A stretch of DNA of 64,000 nt from Morganella sibonii (GCF_040560245.1 NZ_JAKMWP010000002.1); one strand, 5' to 3'; positions 36,192-46,224 are shown, counted from the stretch's first letter. Made by a program: numbers and translations. Notes: a model not told the origin generated them from the letters alone.

Positions 36192-36909
36192 ACAATTTAT
36201 GTCAGCAAAGCTGGCTCAGGCACTTGCCAACAACCTTTTTCCGGAACTTGACAGCCAGTTACGCGCCGGCCGCCATATCGGTGTGGATGATCTGGATAAT
36301 CACGCCTTTCTGATGGATTTCCAGGATGAACTGGAAGGTTTTTACGCCCGCTATAATGTGGAACTGGTTCGTGCACCGGAAGGGTTCTTCTATCTGCGTC
36401 CGCGTTCCACCACGCTGATCCCGCGCTCTGTCTTATCCGAACTGGAAATGCTGGTCGGGAAAGTGCTGTGCTATCTGTATCTCAGCCCGGAGCGCCTGGC
36501 CAACCAGGGTATTTTCTCCACAGCAGAACTCTATGAAGAACTGCTGTCACTGGCGGATGAAGCCAAATTACTGAAAGTGGTGAATAACCGCTCCACCGGG
36601 TCTGACCTGGACAAACAAAAATTACTGGAAAAAACCCGTGGTGCGCTGAACCGTCTGCGCCGTCTGGGTATGATCACATTTGTTGCCGCGGATAACAGCC
36701 AGTTTGTGATTGCCGAGTCGGTTTTCCGCTTCGGTGCGGATGTCCGCAGCGGGGATGACCCGCGTGAGGCACAACTGCGTCTTATCCGCGACGGTGAGGC
36801 TCAGTCTCTTGCGGAAGAAGAAAAACACCCGCGCCCTGAGGATCAGGACGATGATACTGAAGAATCTGATAATGACAACGCGACGGATGAAGCGGAGGAT
36901 GAAGAATGA
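36172..36909 (+). CDS. mukE: Chromosome partition protein MukE
   Basis: MukE is the tandem winged-helix subunit of MukBEF, dimerising on MukF. The 245-residue protein begins MSSTHIEQFMSAKLAQALAN, matching the E. coli start, with conserved RAPEGFFYLRPRSTTLIPRS and SVFRFGADVRSGDDPREAQ. A long in-frame upstream extension to 36016 is not used. The C-terminal 30 residues are very acidic, as in homologues, and vary in length. It overlaps mukF by 20 and mukB by four bases. Confidence 0.97.
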   Translation: MSSTHIEQFMSAKLAQALANNLFPELDSQLRAGRHIGVDDLDNHAFLMDFQDELEGFYARYNVELVRAPEGFFYLRPRSTTLIPRSVLSELEMLVGKVLCYLYLSPERLANQGIFSTAELYEELLSLADEAKLLKVVNNRSTGSDLDKQKLLEKTRGALNRLRRLGMITFVAADNSQFVIAESVFRFGADVRSGDDPREAQLRLIRDGEAQSLAEEEKHPRPEDQDDDTEESDNDNATDEAEDEE

Positions 36910-39900
36910 TTGAACGTGGTAAATTCCGCTCGCTCACGTTAGTCAACTGGAACGGCTTTTTTGCGCGCACTTTTGATCTGGATGAGCTGGTCACCACCTT
37001 ATCCGGCGGTAACGGTGCCGGTAAATCCACCACCATGGCGGCGTTTATTACCGCCATGATCCCGGATTTAACCCTGCTGCACTTCCGTAATACCACCGAA
37101 GCCGGGGCAACATCCGGTTCACGTGATAAAGGTCTGCACGGTAAACTGCGTCCGGGCGTGTGCTATGCCATGCTGGATGTGGTGAACTCCCGCCATCAGC
37201 GTGTGCTGGTGGGGGTGCGTCTCCAGCAGATTGCCGGACGTGATAAAAAAGTCGATATCAAATCCTTTATGATTCAGGGATTGCCGGCAAAATACTCCCC
37301 GACACAGATTGTCAGCGAACAACTGGCTGAACGTCAGGTGCGGGTACTGCCGCTGAATGATCTGAAAGCACGCCTCGAGGATATCGAAGGTGTGCAATTC
37401 AAACAGTTTAACTCGATTACGGATTACCACTCGGTTCTGTTTGAACTGGGGGTTATCCCGAAACGCCTGCGTTCTGCGGGTGACCGCAGCAAATTCTACC
37501 GCCTGATTGAGGCCTCTCTTTACGGCGGTATCTCCAGTGCCATCACCCGTTCTCTGCGCGACTATTTACTGCCGGAGAACAGCGGGGTGCGCAAAGCCTT
37601 CCAGGATATGGAAGGGGCATTGCGCGAAAACCGTATCACACTGGAAGCTATCCGTGTTACCCAGTCTGACCGCGACCTGTTCAAACACCTGATCACCGAA
37701 GCGACCGCGTATGTTTCAGCGGACTATATGCGTCACGCCAATGAGCGACGTGTGCATATCGATCAGGCGCTGAATGTGCGCCGTGAACTGCTCGGCAGCC
37801 GAAAACAGCTGATCAGCGAACAGTTCCGCCAGGTGGAAATGTCCCGCGAACTGGCAGAGCAGACGGCGTCATCGGCTGATCTGGAAACTGATTACCAGGC
37901 GGCGAGTGATCACCTGTCTCTGGTACAGACAGCGATGCGCCAGCAGGAAAAAATTGACCGCTATCAGGCAGATGTTGAAGAGCTGACATTCCGTCTGGAA
38001 GAACAGACTGAAGTGGCGGAAGAAGCGGCAGAACAGCTGGCAGAATATGAAGAACGCAACCACGTTGCGGAAGAGGAAGTGGATGAGCTGAAAAGCCAGC
38101 TGGCCGATTACCAGCAGGCACTGGACGTTCAGCAGACCCGCGCCATTCAGTATCAGCAGGCATTACAGGCGCTGGAGCGTGCGAAAGCGGTGTGTCAGCT
38201 GCCGCAGCTGGATATTGATTCACTGGATGAATGGCTGGAAACTTTCCGCGCCCGCGAAGAGCAGGCAACCGAATCCCTGTTAGGGCTTGAGCAGAAAATG
38301 AGTGTGGCACAGGCTGCACACAGTCAGTTCTCTCAGGCGTATGAGCTGGTGAAATCCGTTGTGGGTGAAGTCAGCCGCAGCGAAGCTTATCAGACCGCCC
38401 GCGAATTACTGCGTGACCTGCCGTCACAGCAGATGATGGCTGACCGCGTACAACCGCTGCGTCAGCAGTTATCAGAACTCGAACAGCGCCTGCACAGTCA
38501 GCACAATGCACAGAAATCGCTGGATGATTTCTGCAAGCGCATCGGGCAGCAGATTGAGGCTGACGGGCTGGATGACATGCTGATGACCCTTGAGGCGCAG
38601 CAGGAAAGCCTGAGTGTCAGTGTCAGTGAAAGCGGTGAGCGCCGTATGGAAATGCGTCAGCAGGCAGAACAGCTGAAGCAGCAGATCCAGTCGCTGACCG
38701 TCAAAGCGCCGGCCTGGCTGGCGGCACAGGAAGCACTGACACAACTGTGTGAACAGTCACATGAAACGTTCACCAGCACCAACGATGTTACCGAATATAT
38801 GCAGCAGTTGCTGGAGCGTGAGCGCGAAGTGACTGTTGAGCGTGATGAAATCGCGCTGAAAAAAGCACAGCTGGAAAAAGACATTGAGCGGCTCAGTCAG
38901 CCGAGCGGTGCGGAAGACGGCCGTATGCTGGGACTGGCGGAGCGTTTCGGCGGTATATTGCTGTCCGAAATCTATGATGACATCACCATTGATGACGCAC
39001 CGTATTTCTCCGCCCTGTACGGTCCGGCACGCCATGCGATTGTGGTACCTGACCTCAGTGCAGTACGCCCGATGCTGGATGCACTCGATGATTGCCCGGA
39101 AGATCTCTATCTGATTGAAGGGGACCCGCAATCCTTTGATGACAGTGTTTTTACCACCGAAGAGCTGGAACGTGCGGTACTGGTGCGCAGCACCGATCGT
39201 CAGTGGCGTTATTCCCGCTTCCCGTCTGTACCGCTGTTCGGCCGTGCGGCGCGGGAAAATCAGCTGGCAGTGCTGGAACATGAACGGGATGAGCTGGCAG
39301 AACGTCTGGCAACGCTCTCCTTTGATGTCCAGAAAATGCAGCGTGCCCATCAGGCATTCAGCCGTTTTGTCGGTAAAAATATCTCTGTGGCCTTTGAGGC
39401 TGACCCCGAAGCAGAAATCCGCACACTGAATCAGCGCCGCAATGAGCTGGAGCGGGAACTGGCGCAGTTTGAGGATCAGACTGCCGTTGCCCGTCAGCAG
39501 TACGCGCAGGTCAAAGAAAACCTGAGCATCCTGAACCGTCTGATCCCGAATACGGCTCTGCTGCTTGATGAAACACTGGCGGATCGTGCGGATGAGATCC
39601 GCGATGCACTGATCGATGCACAGGAGTCTGCCCGCCATATCCAGCAATACGGCACAGCACTGCGCAAGCTGGAGCCGATGGTTGCTGTTCTCCAGAGTGA
39701 TCCGGAGCAGCACGAAGCCCTGATCCGCGATTATGAAAACGCGAAACAGGTTCAGCAGCAGGCACGTCAGCAGGCGTTTGCCCTGGAAGAGGTCGCACAG
39801 CGCCGTCAGCACTTTAATTACGGCGAATCTGCCGGCATGCTGACAGAAAATGCTGATCTCAACGACAAACTGCGCCAGCGTCTGGAACACGCGGAATCTG

Positions 39901-41402
39901 ATCGTACCCGCAGCCGTGAAATGCTGCGCCAGCAGCAGACCAAATATGCGGAATTCAATCAGGTACTGGCCTCACTGCGCAGTTCGTATGAAACCAAATC
40001 AGACATGCTGCGCGAACTTGAGCGTGAGATGAGCGAGATTGGTGTTCAGGCGGATGCCAATGCGGAAGAGCGTGCCCGCGTACGCCGTGATGAACTGTAC
40101 AATCAGGTCAGCCATAACCGTGCCCGTATCAATCAGCTGGAAAAACAGCTGGGGATCGGGGAATCGGAAATGGACAACCTGCAAAAACGCCTGCGTAAAG
40201 CAGAGCGTGATTACCAGCAGATCCGCGAACAGGTGGTTACCGCCAAAGCGGGCTGGTGTGCCGTGATGCGGATGGTGAAAGAGAGTGGTGTTGAGCGCCG
40301 CCTCCACCGCCGTGAACTGGCCTATGAAGATGCCGATACACTGCGTTCTATGTCGGATAAAGCGCTCGGGGCACTGCGCCAGGCGGTGGCGGATAACGAG
40401 CATCTGCGTGATGCGCTGCGTCTGTCTGAAGATCCGAAGCGTCCGGAACGCAAGGTACAGTTCTTTATCGAAGTGTACCGCCATCTGCGCGAACGTATCC
40501 GTCAGGATATTATCAAAACGGATGATCCGATCGACGCCATCGAACAGATGGAAATCGAGCTGGCCCGTCTGACTGACGAACTGACCGCCCGTGAACAGAA
40601 ACTGGCGATCAGCTCGAAAAGTGTGGCCAATATCATCCGCAAAACCATTCAGCGTGAACAGAACCGTATCCGCATGCTCAACCAGGGGTTGCAGGCTGTG
40701 GCGTTCGGTCAGGTCAAAGGTGTGCGTCTGAATGTCAATATCCGTGAAAGTCACGCAATCCTGCTGGATGTCTTATCCGAAGAGCACGAGCAGCATCAGG
40801 ACTTATTCGCCAGCCAGCGTCTGACCTTCTCGGAAGCGATGGCGAAACTTTATCAGCGCCTGAACCCGCAGGTGGATATGGGGCAGCGTCTGCCGCAGAC
40901 CATCGGTGAGGAACTGCTGGATTACCGTAACTACCTCGAACTGGAAGTGGAAGTCAACCGTGGTTCAGACGGCTGGCTGAAAGCCGAGAGCGGGGCGTTA
41001 TCCACCGGTGAGGCGATTGGTACCGGTATGTCGATTCTGGTGATGGTGGTGCAGAGCTGGGAAGAAGAATCCCGCCGTCTGCGCAGCAAAGATATTTCAC
41101 CGTGCCGTCTGCTGTTCCTGGATGAAGCCGCGCGTCTGGATGCGAAATCTATTGCCACGCTGTTTGAGCTGTGCGATCGCTTACAGATGCAGCTGATTAT
41201 CGCAGCCCCGGAAAATATCAGTCCGGAGAAAGGCACAACGTACAAACTGGTGCGTAAAGTCTTCAACAATCAGGAACATGTGCATGTGGTGGGACTGCGC
41301 GGCTTCGGCCAGCCGGAACCGGCGCCGGCACCTGAAGCATTGCCTGAGCCGGTGACAGAAGATGAGAACGACGGGGAAAACGGGGAAGAAGAGCAGGATT
41401 AA
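36906..41402 (+). CDS. mukB: Chromosome partition protein MukB (SMC-like)
   Basis: MukB is the SMC-type ATPase of the enterobacterial condensin, organising and segregating the chromosome and interacting with topoisomerase IV. The 1498-residue protein has an N-terminal head with Walker A GGNGAGKS (34-41), long coiled coils rich in Gln/Glu/Arg around a hinge near 650-800, and a C-terminal head with signature LSTGEAIGTGMS (1365-1376) and Walker B CRLLFLDEAARLD (1400-1412). The acidic proline-rich tail ends the protein. It overlaps mukE at ATGA, giving a tight operon. Confidence 0.98.
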   Translation: MIERGKFRSLTLVNWNGFFARTFDLDELVTTLSGGNGAGKSTTMAAFITAMIPDLTLLHFRNTTEAGATSGSRDKGLHGKLRPGVCYAMLDVVNSRHQRVLVGVRLQQIAGRDKKVDIKSFMIQGLPAKYSPTQIVSEQLAERQVRVLPLNDLKARLEDIEGVQFKQFNSITDYHSVLFELGVIPKRLRSAGDRSKFYRLIEASLYGGISSAITRSLRDYLLPENSGVRKAFQDMEGALRENRITLEAIRVTQSDRDLFKHLITEATAYVSADYMRHANERRVHIDQALNVRRELLGSRKQLISEQFRQVEMSRELAEQTASSADLETDYQAASDHLSLVQTAMRQQEKIDRYQADVEELTFRLEEQTEVAEEAAEQLAEYEERNHVAEEEVDELKSQLADYQQALDVQQTRAIQYQQALQALERAKAVCQLPQLDIDSLDEWLETFRAREEQATESLLGLEQKMSVAQAAHSQFSQAYELVKSVVGEVSRSEAYQTARELLRDLPSQQMMADRVQPLRQQLSELEQRLHSQHNAQKSLDDFCKRIGQQIEADGLDDMLMTLEAQQESLSVSVSESGERRMEMRQQAEQLKQQIQSLTVKAPAWLAAQEALTQLCEQSHETFTSTNDVTEYMQQLLEREREVTVERDEIALKKAQLEKDIERLSQPSGAEDGRMLGLAERFGGILLSEIYDDITIDDAPYFSALYGPARHAIVVPDLSAVRPMLDALDDCPEDLYLIEGDPQSFDDSVFTTEELERAVLVRSTDRQWRYSRFPSVPLFGRAARENQLAVLEHERDELAERLATLSFDVQKMQRAHQAFSRFVGKNISVAFEADPEAEIRTLNQRRNELERELAQFEDQTAVARQQYAQVKENLSILNRLIPNTALLLDETLADRADEIRDALIDAQESARHIQQYGTALRKLEPMVAVLQSDPEQHEALIRDYENAKQVQQQARQQAFALEEVAQRRQHFNYGESAGMLTENADLNDKLRQRLEHAESDRTRSREMLRQQQTKYAEFNQVLASLRSSYETKSDMLRELEREMSEIGVQADANAEERARVRRDELYNQVSHNRARINQLEKQLGIGESEMDNLQKRLRKAERDYQQIREQVVTAKAGWCAVMRMVKESGVERRLHRRELAYEDADTLRSMSDKALGALRQAVADNEHLRDALRLSEDPKRPERKVQFFIEVYRHLRERIRQDIIKTDDPIDAIEQMEIELARLTDELTAREQKLAISSKSVANIIRKTIQREQNRIRMLNQGLQAVAFGQVKGVRLNVNIRESHAILLDVLSEEHEQHQDLFASQRLTFSEAMAKLYQRLNPQVDMGQRLPQTIGEELLDYRNYLELEVEVNRGSDGWLKAESGALSTGEAIGTGMSILVMVVQSWEEESRRLRSKDISPCRLLFLDEAARLDAKSIATLFELCDRLQMQLIIAAPENISPEKGTTYKLVRKVFNNQEHVHVVGLRGFGQPEPAPAPEALPEPVTEDENDGENGEEEQD

Positions 41403-41426
41403 TTCTTTCCTCCGGGGTTTTCTCTG

Positions 41427-41464
41427 AAACGGATGAGCGTATGACTGCGCTCATCCGTTTTTTA
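41427..41464. terminator. Terminator between mukB and the convergent hydrolase gene
   Basis: AAACGGATGAGCG / CGCTCATCCGTTT with an eight-base loop and a following T-run. It ends the mukFEB operon; the A-run on the left also serves the minus-strand gene. Confidence 0.93.
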
Positions 41465-41466
41465 TA

Positions 41467-42144
41467 TCAGCGCTGTGAATCTAAAATTTCTTTGTTATTA
41501 ACAACATCCTGCGCTTTGGTATAGCTCTCAATCAGTAACTGATAAGCCGGGAAAATCTGCGTGTAAGCCTGCGCCCATTCCGCCGCATCGGCGCGGTTCC
41601 AGGTTTTTTGCAGCTCAGAGGCGACCGCGGCGGTATCCATCGGCACAACACCCGCCTGGACAACGCGTGCCAGCGTAATTTCCTGTGCCATTTTGGTATA
41701 GGTGCCGGAAGCATCAATCACCGCAAATACCTGATAGCCGTCGGCCACGGCACTGATAGCCGGGAATGCCATACAAACGCTGGTGATTGTACCGGCAATA
41801 ATTAACTGTTTTTTACCTGATGCCTTCACCGCCGCCACAAATTCCGGGTTATCCCAGGCATTAATTTCACCTTTACGCGCAATATACTGAGCATGCGGCG
41901 CATTCTGATGAATTTCCGGGATCAGCGGGCCATTCGGACCCTGCGGAACGGAAGCGGTGGTGATCACCGGGATATTGGCGAGTGTTGCCATTTTTGCCAG
42001 CACGGCGGCTCTGGCGCGTAATTCCGTCATCGGCATATCGCCGACAGTCTGGAACAGTCCGCTCTGATGATCGATTAACAGCATCAGGGCATCATCAGGA
42101 TTAATAACAGGACGCTGACCATTAAAGTTTGCCGGAATACTCAT
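41467..42144 (-). CDS. Isochorismatase-family hydrolase (YcaC-like)
   Basis: A 225-residue cysteine hydrolase of the isochorismatase-like fold. It shares with E. coli YcaC the stretches LLIDHQSGL (catalytic Asp25), ITTASVPQGPNGPLIPE, QYIARKGEINAWDNPEFV, and IIAGTITSVCMAFPA with the nucleophile Cys124. YcaC's own substrate is unknown. This protein has about 17 more residues than YcaC, mainly at the C-terminus. E. coli has no such gene beside mukB, so this is a local insertion together with aphA. Its promoter lies in the 276-base gap to aphA. Confidence 0.88.
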   Translation of the reverse strand: MSIPANFNGQRPVINPDDALMLLIDHQSGLFQTVGDMPMTELRARAAVLAKMATLANIPVITTASVPQGPNGPLIPEIHQNAPHAQYIARKGEINAWDNPEFVAAVKASGKKQLIIAGTITSVCMAFPAISAVADGYQVFAVIDASGTYTKMAQEITLARVVQAGVVPMDTAAVASELQKTWNRADAAEWAQAYTQIFPAYQLLIESYTKAQDVVNNKEILDSQR

Positions 42145-42420
42145 TTTAAGACCCTCATTTATGATAATTTGAACGTTATTTTTGTTTAAACAGGGTGTTT
42201 ACCAGACTCCCTGTTGTGCGGATTAAAATTAATGCATAAGCGAAAGTCTGAGTAGTACGGATATTGATAAACAATGTTCTGAATTCAGAACAATCAGGCG
42301 GGGATCTGATGCTATCAGGCGGCAGGATTCCTTACAGTGTGATCTGAATAACGTTAATATGAAACAGGAATGGTTAGATTTTCACTCCGCGTGATCGACA
42401 CAGAAAATTAAGGATACACA

Positions 42421-43134
42421 ATGCGTAAACTGACCCTCACCCTGAGTGCTCTGGCACTCGCTCTGAGCCTCAACAGTGTGGCTGATGCCAAAGTATACAT
42501 GCCGGAAAAAGTCAGTGACGGTGTGACAGCGGCTCAGCTGGCACAGCAGCATGCTATTCACTGGATTTCGGTTGAACAGATTGAAGAGAGTCTGAAAGGG
42601 CAGCCGCCGATGGCGGTGGGCTTTGATATTGATGACACTGTCTTATTTTCAAGCCCGGGTTTTTACCGCGGCAAACTGGAATACTCCCCGAACGATTTCA
42701 GTTATCTGAAAAACCCGGAATTCTGGGAAAAAATGAATAATGAGTGGGATAAATTCAGCATGCCGAAAAAATCCGGTATGGATCTGGTGCAAATGCATCT
42801 GAAACGTGGCGACACGGTGTATTTCATCACCGGACGCAGCAAAACGAAAACAGAAACAGTGACTAAATACGTGCAGGAAGGGCTGGGCATCCCGGCGGAT
42901 AAAATGAATCCGGTTATTTTTGCCGGTGATGAAGAAGGGCAGAATAATAAAGTCAGCTGGATGCGTGATCACAAACTGAAAATTTATTACGGTGATGCGG
43001 ATGCGGATATTGCTGCTGCCCGTGAACTGAACATCCGGGGTATCCGGGTATTACGTGCATCAAATTCCTCTTATCAGCCACTGCCGAAAGCCGGCCAGTT
43101 CGGCGAAGAAGTGGTTATTAATTCCGAATATTAA
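42421..43134 (+). CDS. aphA: Class B nonspecific acid phosphatase
   Basis: AphA is a secreted periplasmic phosphatase of the HAD superfamily that removes phosphate from nucleotides and other organic phosphates and can transfer phosphate. The 237-residue precursor has a signal peptide (MRKLTLTLSALALALSLNSVADA), the nucleophile motif FDIDDTVLF with Asp69 and Asp71, the ITGRSKTKTETV loop, and YYGDADADIAAARELN for metal binding. Class B acid phosphatase is described from Morganella morganii (NapA), which helps place the organism. It stands alone between two terminators. Confidence 0.95.
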   Translation: MRKLTLTLSALALALSLNSVADAKVYMPEKVSDGVTAAQLAQQHAIHWISVEQIEESLKGQPPMAVGFDIDDTVLFSSPGFYRGKLEYSPNDFSYLKNPEFWEKMNNEWDKFSMPKKSGMDLVQMHLKRGDTVYFITGRSKTKTETVTKYVQEGLGIPADKMNPVIFAGDEEGQNNKVSWMRDHKLKIYYGDADADIAAARELNIRGIRVLRASNSSYQPLPKAGQFGEEVVINSEY

Positions 43135-43154
43135 TTATCATCTGCCGGTCATAT

Positions 43155-43184
43155 AACAACGCCGCCGGAGTACGGCGTTGTTTG
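43155..43184 (+). terminator. Terminator of aphA
   Basis: AACAACGCCG / CGGCGTTGTT with an eight-base loop and a short T-run, 21 bases after the aphA stop. Confidence 0.88.
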
Positions 43185-43274
43185 TCTCTGTTTATCTGTG
43201 CAAAAAACAGAGAATGAGATGTATTTCAGTCATCTGCAACAGCTGTTTATGTAAATAGTGCAGTGTATTCATCT

Positions 43275-43301
43275 TAAAAAGGCGTATTTGCGCCTTTTTT
43301 C
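43275..43301 (+). terminator. Second terminator hairpin between aphA and ldtD
   Basis: AAAAAGGCG / CGCCTTTTTT with a six-base loop. It lies 141 bases after aphA and reads as a complete intrinsic terminator on either strand. Confidence 0.8.
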
Positions 43302-43448
43302 TACGATTTTTTCGTTATCCTATTTTCAATTATTCTCTGACAGGTAAAATCAGCAGGGAAGTCATTTACACGATGTATTTACTATACTGATCATAAGTAT
43401 TAACAATTGTCCGGAATAGACATAATAAAAAAATAAGAGAGGGATGTT

Positions 43449-45182
43449 ATGGTGACGGGAGTTAAAAAAGTTGTTCCCATTTCCGCCATGATAGGAACAC
43501 TGTTACTGACGCCGGTTTCGTGGGCTTCAACAGCTCCGGTAACGCATCTGACAGAAGCAGATGCCAAAGTGGAAAATCTGAAAGTATTTTCACAATCGCC
43601 TGAAAATACAGAAACGCAGCCCGCAGAACCGGTGGCCGGTGTGACTGCACTGCCCCTGAACGATGTCGCTGACAGTATCCGCCGTGAAGTCCCGGCGGCA
43701 ACACCATTACTTTATACCGATACACTGACAAACATTTATGCGGAACATCAGCTTAAGCCGCTGTGGACCGATGAAAAAGCACGTCTGTCTCTGGAAAATC
43801 AGCTGGCGGAAGCCGCACTTGCCGGATTTCAGCCGCAGTTTACCGCCTGGCTGAATGCACTGGCACAGCCGGATCTGACCCCGCTGGCACGGGATATGAT
43901 TTTAACCGATGCCGCGCTGGGTTATCTCTATTACCTGGACAATGTCGGCACCAAAGGGGATAAATGGCTGTACGGCGCCCGGCCATTCACATTTTCGGCT
44001 GTCAGTGAACCATCACTGGCGCGGCTGAATACGGCAGCACATAACGGCACGCTGGCCGCATTTACCGACACGCTGTTACCGGCGAATAAGATGTATCAGC
44101 CGATGCGTAAAGCGATGCTGGCGCAACTGGCCGACACCGCGCCGTGGCCGGAAATGGTGATTAACCGGACGCTGCGCCCGGGCGAAAGTCATGAATCTGT
44201 CGGCGCACTGCGGGAAATCCTGCACCGTTTTAATCTGATCTCAGCCAATGACATGATGAGCGCCGGTGCAGCGTATGATAAAACGCTGGTGGCGGCGGTT
44301 AAGGAGTTTCAGTTACAGCACGGGCTGGAAGCCGATGGTGTCATCGGTAAACAGACCCGCGAATGGCTGAATAAGACACCGCAGATGCGGGCGGCCATAA
44401 TGGCGGTGAATATTCAGCGTCTGCGTATCACGCCTGACAATCAGCCGACAGCTATCCTGGTGAATATTCCGGATTTTTCACTGTATTTCTATGTGGATAA
44501 TAACCTGATTCTGGAATCCAGAACGATTGTCGGCCGTGCGGAACGCAAAACGCCGATTATGTCCAGCGCGCTGAATAATGTGGTGATCAACCCGCCGTGG
44601 ACAGTACCGCCGACCATGAGCCGTCAGGATATTGTGCCGCGCGGCAGGGCTGATCCAAGCTATTTCAGCAGCCGGGGTTATACCATTTATAACGGATGGA
44701 GTAATAACGCGTCGGTGATCGACCCGTACAGTATTGACTGGAGTGTTATTACACCGTCAAACTTCCCGTACCGGATCACACAGGCTCCGGGGCCGTCCAA
44801 CTCACTGGGCCGCTATAAATTCAATATGCCGAACTCAGAGGCGATTTATCTGCACGACACGCCGAATCACAGCCTGTTTAACAAAAATATGCGGGCTATC
44901 AGTTCCGGTTGTGTCCGGGTGAATAAAGCCAAAGATCTCGCGGCGATCCTTCTTGGTGATGCCGGCTGGAACGAAACCCGTGTGGATGGTGCACTGAAAG
45001 CGGGCAGTACCCGTTATGTCTCTATCCCGAACCGGATTCCGGTTTATCTCTATTATCAGACTGCCTGGGTCAATGCGGAGAATATCCCGCAATATCGTGC
45101 GGATATTTACCGCTACGATGACAGCAGTCTGAAAGGTATTGATAAATTAACGGATATCACACCGTTCCTGATAAAAAGCTGA
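43449..45182 (+). CDS. ldtD: L,D-transpeptidase LdtD
   Basis: LdtD (YcbB) forms 3-3 meso-diaminopimelate crosslinks in peptidoglycan in the periplasm and can support beta-lactam resistance. The 577-residue precursor has a signal peptide (to about SWA), a scaffold domain, a peptidoglycan-binding domain (RPGESHESVGALREIL to DGVIGKQTREWL), and a YkuD catalytic domain with IYLHDTPNHSLF and the catalytic Cys488 in ISSGCVRVNKAKDLA. It is slightly shorter than E. coli YcbB. The start has a GAGGGA site. It is followed by mepK and gloC, as in E. coli. Confidence 0.96.
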   Translation: MVTGVKKVVPISAMIGTLLLTPVSWASTAPVTHLTEADAKVENLKVFSQSPENTETQPAEPVAGVTALPLNDVADSIRREVPAATPLLYTDTLTNIYAEHQLKPLWTDEKARLSLENQLAEAALAGFQPQFTAWLNALAQPDLTPLARDMILTDAALGYLYYLDNVGTKGDKWLYGARPFTFSAVSEPSLARLNTAAHNGTLAAFTDTLLPANKMYQPMRKAMLAQLADTAPWPEMVINRTLRPGESHESVGALREILHRFNLISANDMMSAGAAYDKTLVAAVKEFQLQHGLEADGVIGKQTREWLNKTPQMRAAIMAVNIQRLRITPDNQPTAILVNIPDFSLYFYVDNNLILESRTIVGRAERKTPIMSSALNNVVINPPWTVPPTMSRQDIVPRGRADPSYFSSRGYTIYNGWSNNASVIDPYSIDWSVITPSNFPYRITQAPGPSNSLGRYKFNMPNSEAIYLHDTPNHSLFNKNMRAISSGCVRVNKAKDLAAILLGDAGWNETRVDGALKAGSTRYVSIPNRIPVYLYYQTAWVNAENIPQYRADIYRYDDSSLKGIDKLTDITPFLIKS

Positions 45183-45189
45183 TCATATT

Positions 45190-45225
45190 AAGCCGCTTAT
45201 TTATTATCAATAAGCGGCTTTTTTC
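45190..45225 (+). terminator. Terminator of ldtD
   Basis: AGCCGCTTATT / AATAAGCGGCT with an eight-base loop followed by TTTTTTC, seven bases after the stop. Confidence 0.93.
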
Positions 45226-45637
45226 TTATATTAATATAATTAAAAATTAATGATTATTCGGTTTAAATAATTTCATGTATAACGTTGTACCTCCCATACT
45301 ATTAATTAACTGAAAGTGATGACAAGGCATCGCCCGGCAAAGGCTTGCTGCGTGTGACATGGCGGATGTACACCTCTGATGTTCATAAATGTCGTCCGGA
45401 TTTACTTTCTGAGTAAAAATATGCTTTTTTATTTGACTCCGGCGGTATGAATCGGTAAAAAATAGATGGTCAGTTTTGTTTATTGCTGTTTTTTCCTATT
45501 TCGACATAAATATTGAAATAACTTGACGAAAATTTACAGAAATAGACAAAACCGATCCGCTGCGGGTCTGAACGGTGAACACAATTATCGCTGTCCGGCC
45601 ATGTTATATTTAATCAGATAAAGAGTGATTACCGTCA
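45226..45637. promoter_or_regulatory. ldtD-mepK intergenic region
   Basis: 412 bases after the ldtD terminator. I find no gene. There is a TTGACG hexamer at about 45522 and a TTATATTT box near 45605, neither with a convincing partner, and a small inverted repeat CTATTTC (about 45494) / GAAATAG (about 45539). It probably carries the mepK promoter, which explains the independent expression suggested by the terminator. Confidence 0.4.
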
Positions 45638-46186
45638 ATGGATATAATTGATAACGACCGCCGTAAATGGCTGGGATTTGGTGCGGCGGCGCTGGGACTG
45701 GCTTTATTACCGAATCACGCTTTTGCATCCCTGACTACACCCCGGCCGAAGATTTTACGTTTTGAAAACCTCAATACCGGTGAATTTTTAAAAGCAGAAT
45801 TTTTTGACGGTAAACGTTATAACCGCTCTGAACTGGCCCGCCTGAACAAACTGTTCCGCGATCACCGCAGCAATAAAGTCAAAACCATTGATCCGCATCT
45901 GTTTGACCAGATGTATCTGTTACAGGTCATGATGAACATTAATAAACCAATCCAGCTGGTTTCCGGTTATCGCTCACTGGTGACCAATAACCAGCTGCGT
46001 AAAACCACCTCCGGTGTGGCGAAGAAAAGCTATCACACCCGCGGCCAGGCGATGGATTTCCGTATTCCCGGTATTCAGTTAAGTCAGGTCCGCAAAGCGG
46101 CTATGAAAATGCGGGCAGGCGGTGTGGGATATTATCCGTCCAGTAATTTTGTTCATATGGATACAGGACCGGTCAGAACGTGGTAA
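45638..46186 (+). CDS. mepK: Murein DD-endopeptidase MepK
   Basis: MepK (YcbK) is a zinc endopeptidase that cuts peptidoglycan crosslinks, including the 3-3 links made by L,D-transpeptidases, so it pairs functionally with upstream ldtD. The 182-residue protein has a twin-arginine-type N-terminus (DRRKWLGFGAAALGLALLP) and a peptidase M15 fold with zinc ligands His133, Asp140 (SYHTRGQAMDF) and His173 (FVHMDTGP). These positions match E. coli. gloC follows 38 bases later. Confidence 0.95.
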   Translation: MDIIDNDRRKWLGFGAAALGLALLPNHAFASLTTPRPKILRFENLNTGEFLKAEFFDGKRYNRSELARLNKLFRDHRSNKVKTIDPHLFDQMYLLQVMMNINKPIQLVSGYRSLVTNNQLRKTTSGVAKKSYHTRGQAMDFRIPGIQLSQVRKAAMKMRAGGVGYYPSSNFVHMDTGPVRTW

Positions 46187-46224
46187 TCTGTTGTTATTAC
46201 CCGTATTAACCGGAGTTTTGTGTC

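Larger units (their letters stand above)
43135..43448. other. aphA-ldtD intergenic region with a second hairpin
   Basis: 314 bases without a protein gene. After the aphA terminator come about 90 bases and then a second, strong terminator-type hairpin AAAAAGGCG / CGCCTTTTTT at 43276-43300. The 90-base piece between the two could be a short transcript of its own, but I see no firm promoter. The last 150 bases are AT-rich and should hold the ldtD promoter. Confidence 0.5.

Noticed and set aside
38757..39890. A 377-codon minus-strand open frame inside mukB
   Set aside because: It is opposite the coiled-coil part of mukB, where repeated Gln/Glu/Arg codons leave long antisense frames; no domain is visible.
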